Shown piece by piece: positions 43,052 through 50,508 of a DNA stretch of 64,000 nucleotides (the first letter of the stretch is position 1; the number at the start of each line of letters is the position of its first letter). The stretch comes from Halomonas meridiana (GTDB taxonomy: Bacteria; Pseudomonadota; Gammaproteobacteria; Pseudomonadales; Halomonadaceae), in contig NZ_CP024621.1 in assembly GCF_009846525.1 (NCBI RefSeq), positions 3,410,001 through 3,474,000 on the forward strand, read 5' to 3'. The notes below the pieces were generated by a model. That model did no database searches. It saw nothing but the letters and a program-made list of their open reading frames with translations, and was not told the origin of the DNA. The position numbers and the translations under genes were made by a program.

Positions 43052-45184
43052 TCACACCCCCACCGGCCCACCATCGCGCTTCTGAATCACCACGGTGGCG
43101 GCACGCGGGCGTACTTGCCCACTCGCCGCCGCAGTGGCGTCTTGCACCAGGGCATTGCCATCCGCGGGCCAGTTGCCGGGGTGCTGGATGTTGATGAACA
43201 GCGCGGTTTTATCCGGCGTGGCAAAGATGCCGGTCACTTCACAGCCGTTCGGGCCCACCGCAAAGCGTTTGAGCTGTTGCTGGTTGCTGCTGTTGATCAC
43301 CGGCCCCGTACCGCGAATATCCTCTAATCCTTGGGGCACCACGGCCAGTAGCTGGTCGTTGGTGTGCTCGGTAACACCTTCATAGCCGTTGTCGGTCTGA
43401 ATCCAGAGAATGCCTTGGCCATCTTCACGTTCATCGAACCACAGGCCATCGGGGCTGGCGAACTGGTTCATCTCGTTTAGCCCGGAGTGGTTATTCGCGT
43501 CGTCGGCTGCTGCGCCAAACACAAACACTTCCCAGGTGAAGGCGTTGGGCAATCGGCTCTCCCGCCAACGAATCACGTGCCCGGCCTCGTTATTGGCGCG
43601 GGGGTTCGCGGCGTTCGCCGGGGCGGTAGCGAACCCGACACCAGGCTGGGTAAGCTCGCTGCCGTCATTGGTGAAGGTGGCATCGGCGCCCTCTTCACTG
43701 CGCTGGGTGTTGTTCGTCAGCGTGAGATACACCTCACCGGAGGCCGGGTCTACCGTGGCCCACTCGGGGCGGTTCATCGGCGTGGCGCCCAGCAGGTCGG
43801 CGGCATCGCAGGTGTTGATGATGATGCCTGCCAAATCGTTCTCGGCCAGGCCAAGTGCGGCGGCCAGCGTGCGGCCATCCTGGGTCTTGGCGCTTGGTGT
43901 GAGTGGCAGCCACTCGCCGCTGCCATCGGCATGGAAGCGCGCCACGAAGAGCGTGCCGTTATCCATGTATTTATTGCCGATGGCGAGGCGGTCGTACTCA
44001 GCGCCGGGGCGGTTGGCGTCAGCGGGGTCCCAGGCGGCATCAGAGACGTACTTGTAGACATACTCGTTACGGGCATCGTGGCCTGAATAGTAAACGATGG
44101 GCTTGCCCGCTTCTAATTTGCCCAGCCAGCACCCTTCATGACGGAAACGTCCCAGCGCCGTACGCTTCACCGCGCGAGCACCGCTGTAGGGGTCGACTTC
44201 TACTTGGTAGCCGAAGGTACGTGCCTCGTTGCGGTAGTCATCTTCGGCACGCTCACCGCGTGGAGTGATGTCAAAGCGCGCAAACTCACCGTTTTGCTCG
44301 GTGGCGTCGCCTGCCGAGGTATCCCAGCCATAGCGGCTTTTATCCGTAGGAATACCGATGCGCGCATCATCCTGGAAGCGCTCGCCACGGTTGACGAAGA
44401 TATCGGGCCAGTTCTCTTCACAGGCGATATAGGTGCCCCAGGGCGTCACGCCGTTACCGCAGTTGTTGTTGGTGCCGCGGGTTTGCGTGCCGTCAGGGGA
44501 GAACTGGGTTTTTACGTAGTCGCTACTCGCCACGGGGCCCGCTAGATCCATCACCGTGGCGCTGGTGAAGCGGCGGTTATAGGGCGAGTTGGCAACGTGA
44601 GACCACTGGCCGTTAGCGTCTTTCTCAACTTCAACCAACGTGACGCCGTGGGCATTGATTTCGGTGCGCGACTCGTCTGCGGGGCGCGCGCCCGCTTCGG
44701 CATTGGTCGGCCCACCTTGGGGTGCCCACAGCGCGTCTTGATCGATGTACTCGTTGTTCAGCGCCAGCACAAAACGGCGCGAGGCGTTATCCGCATCCAG
44801 GGCGAAACCAGCCATGCCGTCGTGGTGCATGCCCACGCTCATCGCCTGACGCTCGGGTGTCATGGGCTGGTCGGCCTGCCACTCCTGGCCTGCCTGCAGC
44901 GGCGTACCCCAGGGCACTAACACCTGGGCTACGTAGCCCTCCGGCACGACCACGGCATCGGTGCGGGAACCGCGTACGGCCTCAAAGGCCAGTGTGAGCG
45001 GCGTTTTCGCCTGCTCGCCAGCGAGCGCCTGCGCAGCCCCGCCAAACCCCAACATGGACGCTGCCGCCAACCCCAGGCCGCCTCGCATTACGTCGCGCCG
45101 AGAGACGTGCTGAGCCAACACCTCGGCAAACGGCTGGTTATGGCTGTGGTTAAACAGGCGGTGATCTTCGATTTCCTTGCTCAT
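43052..45184 (-). CDS. phoX: PhoX-type alkaline phosphatase (DUF839), Tat-exported
   Basis: The preferred ATG follows GGAGAG and gives 710 residues; an upstream extension is rejected. A Tat signal is visible at residues 28-50: SRRDVMRGGLGLAAASMLGF, ending in AQALA. The PhoX/DUF839 body includes NNNCGNGVTPWGTYIACEEN, GRFRHEGCWLGKL and GDGLWFDERED-like DGLWFDEREDGQGILWIQTD segments. PhoX enzymes are Ca2+- and Fe-dependent phosphomonoesterases that release phosphate in the periplasm or medium under phosphate limitation. The gene is monocistronic, with a terminator downstream. A Pho-box-like site lies about 90 bases upstream, as expected for PhoB control. Confidence 0.88.
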   Translation of the reverse strand: MSKEIEDHRLFNHSHNQPFAEVLAQHVSRRDVMRGGLGLAAASMLGFGGAAQALAGEQAKTPLTLAFEAVRGSRTDAVVVPEGYVAQVLVPWGTPLQAGQEWQADQPMTPERQAMSVGMHHDGMAGFALDADNASRRFVLALNNEYIDQDALWAPQGGPTNAEAGARPADESRTEINAHGVTLVEVEKDANGQWSHVANSPYNRRFTSATVMDLAGPVASSDYVKTQFSPDGTQTRGTNNNCGNGVTPWGTYIACEENWPDIFVNRGERFQDDARIGIPTDKSRYGWDTSAGDATEQNGEFARFDITPRGERAEDDYRNEARTFGYQVEVDPYSGARAVKRTALGRFRHEGCWLGKLEAGKPIVYYSGHDARNEYVYKYVSDAAWDPADANRPGAEYDRLAIGNKYMDNGTLFVARFHADGSGEWLPLTPSAKTQDGRTLAAALGLAENDLAGIIINTCDAADLLGATPMNRPEWATVDPASGEVYLTLTNNTQRSEEGADATFTNDGSELTQPGVGFATAPANAANPRANNEAGHVIRWRESRLPNAFTWEVFVFGAAADDANNHSGLNEMNQFASPDGLWFDEREDGQGILWIQTDNGYEGVTEHTNDQLLAVVPQGLEDIRGTGPVINSSNQQQLKRFAVGPNGCEVTGIFATPDKTALFINIQHPGNWPADGNALVQDATAAASGQVRPRAATVVIQKRDGGPVGV

Positions 45185-45272
45185 GGTGCTCTCCTCGTCA
45201 TCGCTGGTCAGAACGGACGTCTGCGTTTGGGAGGAGACTATTAGGCAAAGATGAATTAACCATGACGCATTC

Positions 45273-45290
45273 ACGACTGTTATATGACGA
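45273..45290 (-). promoter_or_regulatory. Pho-box-like site upstream of phoX
   Basis: On the minus strand the 18 bases read TCGTCATATAACAGTCGT. By eye this matches the CTGTCAT-direct-repeat consensus with its AT-rich centre at about 14 of 18 positions. Its distance to the phoX start suits a PhoB-activated promoter. Confidence 0.45.
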
Positions 45291-45400
45291 TCCGTGCGCA
45301 AACGGTTGACCCTTGCCCACCAATACGCACCAAAAGCTATACAAATCCATTACACTCATTAGACTCTACATAAACACAGTTGAGCCAATGAGGTGCCGCT

Positions 45401-45739
45401 ATGTCTTCACCACTCCCCCCTCGTTTGACCCTGGAAGAGCTTTCCCAACTGACCGCACCGCTGCCTGACGTCGAGCTGCATGGCATCGATATGGGCTGGT
45501 ATATCGTACGCTTGCACCGCGATGAGTCGGTCAGCTTACTGGTCAACCCACAGGGCGAAACAAAGCGGTTTAGCGGCACCCAGTGGGTCAGCCGCGCGCT
45601 GGCACCGCTGGGTTTTACCCACGGCATTCTCACCTGGGCCGATGCTGCCGATGAGATGATTGGCAACCCAATACCGCCTGTTTCTGCCCAGCAGCGGCTT
45701 GAGCATGGCGTCCGCGTGGCCTTTGCAACTCGGCACTAA
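45401..45739 (+). CDS. Small conserved-type hypothetical protein (possible DUF6482)
   Basis: This 112-residue soluble protein has VELHGIDMGWYIVRLHRDES and the segment SLLVNPQGETKRFSGTQW, then FTHGILTWADAADEMIGNP at the end. The pattern recalls short proteins of the DUF6482 type, which pair a strand-rich core with a final DEMIG-like motif, but I am not certain of the assignment. GAGG precedes the ATG at good spacing and the codon use matches the neighbours, so it is very likely expressed. No operon partner is present: phoX diverges and mgtE starts about 150 bases downstream. Confidence 0.62.
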   Translation: MSSPLPPRLTLEELSQLTAPLPDVELHGIDMGWYIVRLHRDESVSLLVNPQGETKRFSGTQWVSRALAPLGFTHGILTWADAADEMIGNPIPPVSAQQRLEHGVRVAFATRH

Positions 45740-45895
45740 CACGTCTCGGTCTTACCTCCGCGATGCGGCATGACTCGCCATGATGGTAAAAAAGCCTTCA
45801 TGGCTTTCAACCCCGCCTGTCGATAAGATTCATAACGAGCCATCAAGCGCTTTCAAGTAGTTGTGTCAAAAATTAATGATCAAAGGATGGACTCT

Positions 45896-47254
45896 ATGCG
45901 CGACGAAGAGAAGTACACCAACACCGAGGAGCAGTTGCTCTATCTTCAAAAGTTGCTCGACGAGGAAGATACGGCTGCCCTGAACGAGCTATTCAACGAG
46001 CTCGATATCTTAGCGATTGCGCGCACCCTTGAGTCTTTTCCTGCCAAAACGCGTGACCTGCTGTGGGAGTACATTCCAGAGACGCTGCTCGGGGAGGTGC
46101 TCGCCGAGGTCGATGAGGACATTCGCGCCGATTACATCGAAGACCTGAGCGCCAGCGATGTTGAACAGATCGTCAAGGGGCTGGACGCGCAAGAAGTCGC
46201 GGAAGTTCTCGATGTCGCCGACGAAGAGATCAAAACCACCGTCTACGCCAGCCTCGATCAGGAAATTCGCGCCCAGGTCGAGAACCTCTACACCTACGAA
46301 GAGGACATGGTCGGCCGCTACATGGACCCGGAGACGGTCAATGTAAAACAGGGGGTATCACTGGAAGCGGTACAGCGCTATATCCGCATTCATCACCTGC
46401 TGGACGACGATTCCCAGCAGGTCATGATCACCGACAAAGACAAGCGCCTGCTGGGCACCCTGACACTAATCGACTTGGTCAAGCAGCCTCAAGAGAGCAC
46501 CGTCGACGAGTTTATGGACGATGCGCCTTACACGCTGAATGATCAGATGAAGGTGAGCGACGCCGCCGCCCTGCTGCGCTCCAAGGAGCTGCCCTTCGTG
46601 CCGGTGTGTAACAGCGACGGGCTACTGGTAGGCCAGCTGAACGCCGCCGACGTGCTGGAAATTACCCAAGACGATGCGGACATGACCTTGAAGCACATGT
46701 CCGGCGTCAGCGACGAAGAAGAGGTGTTCACCCCAATTCTGCGCAGCGCCAAGAGCCGTGGCATTTGGCTTGGTATCAACCTATTAACCGCGTTCTTAGC
46801 CGCCTTTGTGATTGGGCAGTTCGAAGCGGTGCTGGATCAAATCGTCGCCCTCGCCATCCTGATGCCGGTAGTCGCCAGCATGGGCGGGATTGCAGGCAGT
46901 CAAACGCTCACGGTAGTCATCCGCGGCTTGGCATTGGGGCAAATTGCCGGTAACAACAAGCAGTGGCTCTATAACAAAGAGATGTGGGTCGGCATGAGTA
47001 ATGGCTTGGTCTGGGCCCTGGTAGTAGGCGGCATTTCCTACCTGTGGTTTAGCGACCCGCTCATCACCCTGGTGATTACGTTGGCGATCTTCATCAACAT
47101 GAGCCTCGCCAACCTTTCCGGCGTTCTCATTCCTTTGGTACTGAAACGCTTACAAATCGACCCCGCCCTCTCCGGCGCGGTCATCCTCACCACGGTCACC
47201 GACGTGGTGGGCTTTCTCTCGTTCTTAGGGCTGGCGACGCTGATTATTTTGTGA
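45896..47254 (+). CDS. mgtE: Magnesium transporter MgtE
   Basis: The preferred start (MRDEEKYTNTEEQ), 8 bases after AAAGG, gives 452 residues; GTG and ATG codons slightly upstream are alternatives. The order matches MgtE: an acidic N domain (about 1-130), two CBS domains (about 138-255; VMITDKDKRLLGTLTLIDLV and LPFVPVCNSDGLLVGQLNAA), a plug helix and five membrane helices, with ILMPVVASMGGIAGSQTLTV in the pore region. MgtE is a Mg2+-gated Mg2+ channel of the inner membrane, closed when Mg2+ binds the N and CBS domains. The gene is followed by a strong terminator. Confidence 0.92.
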   Translation: MRDEEKYTNTEEQLLYLQKLLDEEDTAALNELFNELDILAIARTLESFPAKTRDLLWEYIPETLLGEVLAEVDEDIRADYIEDLSASDVEQIVKGLDAQEVAEVLDVADEEIKTTVYASLDQEIRAQVENLYTYEEDMVGRYMDPETVNVKQGVSLEAVQRYIRIHHLLDDDSQQVMITDKDKRLLGTLTLIDLVKQPQESTVDEFMDDAPYTLNDQMKVSDAAALLRSKELPFVPVCNSDGLLVGQLNAADVLEITQDDADMTLKHMSGVSDEEEVFTPILRSAKSRGIWLGINLLTAFLAAFVIGQFEAVLDQIVALAILMPVVASMGGIAGSQTLTVVIRGLALGQIAGNNKQWLYNKEMWVGMSNGLVWALVVGGISYLWFSDPLITLVITLAIFINMSLANLSGVLIPLVLKRLQIDPALSGAVILTTVTDVVGFLSFLGLATLIIL

Positions 47255-47324
47255 TCAACGCGATGGAAAGGCGCAGCTGCTTTTCTATTCGCCCGCTAAC
47301 ATTTATCTAATGCTATCCTAGCGT

Positions 47325-47348
47325 GCCCCGCCGCTGCGGGGCTTTTTT
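47325..47348 (+). terminator. Intrinsic terminator after mgtE
   Basis: GCCCCGC-CGCT-GCGGGGC is a perfect 7-bp stem followed by six Ts, about 70 bases after the mgtE stop codon. Confidence 0.87.
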
Positions 47349-47381
47349 ATGTTGGTCGTCTTGAATACTGAGTGAGGCTAC

Positions 47382-48125
47382 ATGCTCCCCGACTACTCCC
47401 TCGTCGCCTGGCTGTTGATCATTTTTTCTGTCTATCTCACCGGCGTCTCTAAAGGGGGCTTTGCGGGCGGCTTTGGTACGCTCTCGGTGCCGCTGATGGC
47501 GCTGGCGATTAGCCCCACCCAAGCAGCGGGGCTGCTGCTGCCGTTACTGCTGGTGATGGACGTCTTTGCGGTCAAAGCGTGGTGGGGCAAGCACGATCGC
47601 GCGGAAGTATGGCGCTTTGTGCCGGGGCTGTTCATTGGCGTGACGGTGGGAACGCTGCTGTTCGGCAGCCTGAGCGAGCAGGGCGTGCGGCTGGTGCTGG
47701 GTGTTCTATCGGTCGTGTTTGCGGCCTATATGCTGCTCAAACCCGTGGCAAAGAAACCCATTTCCACCTACTGGGCGCTACCCGCCGCAAGCGTGTGCGG
47801 TTTTACCAGCTTCATTGCCCATGCGGGCGCGCCGCCGATGAACATGTACCTGATGCCGCGCAAGCTCGCCAAAGAGACCTTCATTGCTACCTGTACGGTG
47901 ACCTACGCCGTAGTGAACACCATCAAACTCGGCCCGTATATGTGGCTAGGCGAAGTCAACATGACCAGTGCCTGGGCCTCGCTGCTGCTTGTGCCCGTTG
48001 CTTGGATCGGGGTACGTAACGGTCTTTGGCTACAGAGTCGCGTCAATGAAAAGCTGTTTTACCGCCTGGTCATTCTGGCCATGTTCCTGGTGGGCCTTAA
48101 TTTGGTGTGGCAAGCCGTGCGTTAG
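47382..48125 (+). CDS. TauE/SafE-family anion exporter (second copy type)
   Basis: The 247-residue protein has about eight hydrophobic segments and the family motifs GVSKGGFAGGFGTLSVPLMAL near residue 20 and CGFTSFIAHAGAPPMNMYLM in the second half. This is the better-conserved type with SKGGFxGG, unlike the one at 21.9 kb. Members move sulfite, sulfoacetate or other anions. GAGG lies just upstream of the ATG. The alpha-amylase gene follows after 135 bases; no sulfur metabolism genes are near. The cargo is unknown. Confidence 0.85.
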   Translation: MLPDYSLVAWLLIIFSVYLTGVSKGGFAGGFGTLSVPLMALAISPTQAAGLLLPLLLVMDVFAVKAWWGKHDRAEVWRFVPGLFIGVTVGTLLFGSLSEQGVRLVLGVLSVVFAAYMLLKPVAKKPISTYWALPAASVCGFTSFIAHAGAPPMNMYLMPRKLAKETFIATCTVTYAVVNTIKLGPYMWLGEVNMTSAWASLLLVPVAWIGVRNGLWLQSRVNEKLFYRLVILAMFLVGLNLVWQAVR

Positions 48126-48260
48126 TCACCGAGGCCGATGGTGCGGACAAGCAGGCGCCCTCCTCCTCTTGTCTACGCCCCTCGGCGCTCTCGTAAGGAG
48201 GGTTTGAGTCACTCTGTATACCGTCATGTTATTCGCCACAATGACAACAAAGGTGATCTC

Positions 48261-49652
48261 ATGTTTGCGAAATACTCCGTTGCCCTGGCTGCCAGCGCGG
48301 CACTGAGCATAGGGCTTTCCGCGCAACCTGCTAGCGCTGATACGTTCGTGCACTTATTTGAATGGCAGTGGGAAGATGTTGCCCAGGAGTGCGAAAATTG
48401 GCTAGGACCAAAAGGATTTAAAGCCGTACAGGTCTCGCCCCCACAAGAGCACATTCAGGGGGATGCTTGGTGGACTCGCTACCAGCCGGTCAGCTATCAG
48501 CTGGAAAGCCGCAGCGGCTCCAGCGACGCCTTTGCCGATATGGTGCAGCGCTGCAATGCAGCGGGGGTCGATGTGTACGCGGATGCAGTGATTAACCATG
48601 TGGCCCACGGCAAGGGCCAGGGCATTGCCGGCTCGTCTTATGACAATGAAGCACTGAACTATCCCCATTATCAGCGCGATGACTTCCAGGAACCCTGCGG
48701 CATCGAACAGAGCGACTATACGCAAAATGCTGAGCGCGTTCGGCAATGTCAGCTAGTCGGCCTACCCGATCTGAACACGAGCGACCCCACCGTGCAGAGC
48801 CATATTGCGGATTACTTGGATACCTTGGCAGTACTGGGTGTGAGGGGTATTCGGGTCGATGCAGCCAAGCATATGGCCCCCAGCGATATTGCGGCCATTC
48901 TGGCGCAGGTAGATACGCCGCTTTACGCCTTTCAGGAAGTCATCGACCTAGGCGGTGAGGCGATCAGTGCCACGGAGTATCAAGGTACGGCGGATATCAC
49001 CGAGTTTCGCTACGGAGCGTCTCTTGGTGATATTTTCAACAATCGAGCCCTGGCCAACCTTCAGCAGTTTGGCGAATCGCCTGCCCTGCTGCCGAGCGAT
49101 CAAGCCGTCGTATTTACCGATAACCATGATAATCAGCGTGGCCACGGGGCGGGCGGCAGCAATATTCTGACGCATCGAGATGATGCGCTTTATCGCTTAG
49201 CCAACGTGTTCATGCTGGCATGGCCGTATGGATACCCGAAAGTCATGTCGAGCTACGCCTTTTCCGACAGCGACCAGGGTCCGCCACAAGTCGCCGTCTA
49301 CCAGCAGGGCGAGGCCCAATGTGGGGAAGCCTGGGTATGCGAACACCGCTGGCCCGAGATTGCCAATATGGTCGCGTTTCGCCAACAAGCCGACGGCTCA
49401 GAGGTCACCCACTGGTGGGATAATGGCCATCATCAAATCGCCTTCAGCCGCGAAGCCCAGGGCTTTATTGCGATTAACCGGGAGCCGCAAGCGCTCACCC
49501 ACACCTTTCAAACCGATATGGCAGATGGCCACTATCAAAACGTGACGGCTGAGGGACAGTGTATCGTGGTAGAGGATGGTCAACTGACGTTGAGCGTTCC
49601 CGCCATGTCTGCGGTAGCCCTGCACGTCGGCGCTCCCTGTCCAGCCTCATAG
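48261..49652 (+). CDS. Secreted chloride-dependent alpha-amylase (GH13, AHA-like)
   Basis: The ATG after AAAGGTG gives a 463-residue precursor with a signal peptide (SVALAASAALSIGLSAQPASA, cleavage after ASA). The catalytic domain closely follows the animal-type amylase of Pseudoalteromonas haloplanktis: FVHLFEWQWEDVAQECENWL, INHVAHG, the nucleophile Asp in RGIRVDAAKH, the Glu in FQEVIDLGGEA and the final Asp in FTDNHDNQRGHG. The chloride ligands Arg (GIRVD), Asn (DNHDNQ) and Lys (YGYPKVMSSY) are all present. It hydrolyses starch outside the cell. The C-terminal beta-domain ends near residue 460 and no carbohydrate-binding module is attached. No maltose transport genes are nearby. Confidence 0.92.
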   Translation: MFAKYSVALAASAALSIGLSAQPASADTFVHLFEWQWEDVAQECENWLGPKGFKAVQVSPPQEHIQGDAWWTRYQPVSYQLESRSGSSDAFADMVQRCNAAGVDVYADAVINHVAHGKGQGIAGSSYDNEALNYPHYQRDDFQEPCGIEQSDYTQNAERVRQCQLVGLPDLNTSDPTVQSHIADYLDTLAVLGVRGIRVDAAKHMAPSDIAAILAQVDTPLYAFQEVIDLGGEAISATEYQGTADITEFRYGASLGDIFNNRALANLQQFGESPALLPSDQAVVFTDNHDNQRGHGAGGSNILTHRDDALYRLANVFMLAWPYGYPKVMSSYAFSDSDQGPPQVAVYQQGEAQCGEAWVCEHRWPEIANMVAFRQQADGSEVTHWWDNGHHQIAFSREAQGFIAINREPQALTHTFQTDMADGHYQNVTAEGQCIVVEDGQLTLSVPAMSAVALHVGAPCPAS

Positions 49653-49666
49653 CCTGGTCGTCTAAC

Positions 49667-49686
49667 GGGCTCTGCCAGCAGAGCCC
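49667..49686. terminator. Hairpin between the amylase and HAD genes
   Basis: GGGCTCTGC and GCAGAGCCC form a perfect stem with a very short loop between two convergent genes. It is followed by TTCAAAG, so the T-run is poor; it is a candidate bidirectional terminator. Confidence 0.5.
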
Positions 49687-49730
49687 TTCAAAGAGATGTT
49701 ATGGCGCGACTGGCAACTCTCGCCATGCGC

Positions 49731-50432
49731 TTAAATTGCCTTAGCAACTTGGGCAAGTGCGGATGCCCGCCAGTCTAAGCGTCGCCACCCTTCTACGCTA
49801 GCCACCTCGGCCAATACCGGGTCTGGGTTGACCGCTACGGCGCAATCCACGTACTGCAGCAGCGGCAGGTCATTGCGGGAGTCGGAGTAGAAAGTGGTAT
49901 GGCTTGGGGTGATGGCGTGTTCTGCTAACCACTGCTGAAAGCGGATCACCTTGCCGCCTCGGTACGAGAGCACGCCTTGGCTAGCGCCGGTATACACACG
50001 CCCCTCCTCCGAAGTGGCGACTTCCAGCTCCACCGCGAGCACGTGCTCGATGCCCAACGCCGCCGCAATGGGGGCCACCAAATGGTGGGATGAGGCAGAG
50101 ATCAGCACCAGGGTATCGCCCGCGTTGCGATGGTTTTCCAGACAGCGCCACGCCTGATCGAAAATGCGCGGCTGCAAATGGGTGTCGACGAAGCGCTCCA
50201 CCTCTTTTTCGACGTCGGACACTCGCCGCCCTTTCAAGGGAGCCAACGTCATGGCGAGGTACTCTTCCAACTTGAGCTTGCCCGCGTGATAGGCCTGCTG
50301 CATCTGCTCCGCACGCGCCATGAAGCGCTCCGCGTCGCTGATCCACCCTTGCTCAATCATCCATAAATTCCAGCGGTCGCTGCAGTCTCCATCCAGGAGG
50401 GTGTCATCAAGGTCAAACAGGGCCAGGCGCAT
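49731..50432 (-). CDS. HAD-IB family hydrolase (SerB-like phosphatase)
   Basis: The 233-residue protein has HAD motif I LFDLDDTLLDGD (nucleophile Asp7), motif II LVLISASSHHLVAP, and motifs III/IV GKVIRFQQW with FYSDSRNDLPLL. The helical cap between residues 15 and 95 and the SDSRND ending place it in the HAD-IB subfamily with phosphoserine-phosphatase-like enzymes. It removes phosphate from a small metabolite. AGGAG precedes the ATG. It stands alone, convergent with the amylase gene. The substrate (histidinol phosphate, phosphoserine or another) cannot be assigned. Confidence 0.82.
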   Translation of the reverse strand: MRLALFDLDDTLLDGDCSDRWNLWMIEQGWISDAERFMARAEQMQQAYHAGKLKLEEYLAMTLAPLKGRRVSDVEKEVERFVDTHLQPRIFDQAWRCLENHRNAGDTLVLISASSHHLVAPIAAALGIEHVLAVELEVATSEEGRVYTGASQGVLSYRGGKVIRFQQWLAEHAITPSHTTFYSDSRNDLPLLQYVDCAVAVNPDPVLAEVASVEGWRRLDWRASALAQVAKAI

Positions 50433-50508
50433 GGGAAACTCCTATCGTCGCGGTTTGGCGCGCGTAGGGTATGCCAAGCATGATGACAGTAAGATGACGA
50501 ACGCGCGC

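Noticed and set aside
45788..45807. AAAGCC-TTCAT-GGCTTT hairpin with a run of six As, which would be a minus-strand terminator.
   Set aside because: No minus-strand gene reads into it. As a plus-strand terminator after the small hypothetical gene it lacks a T-run, so its role is unclear.
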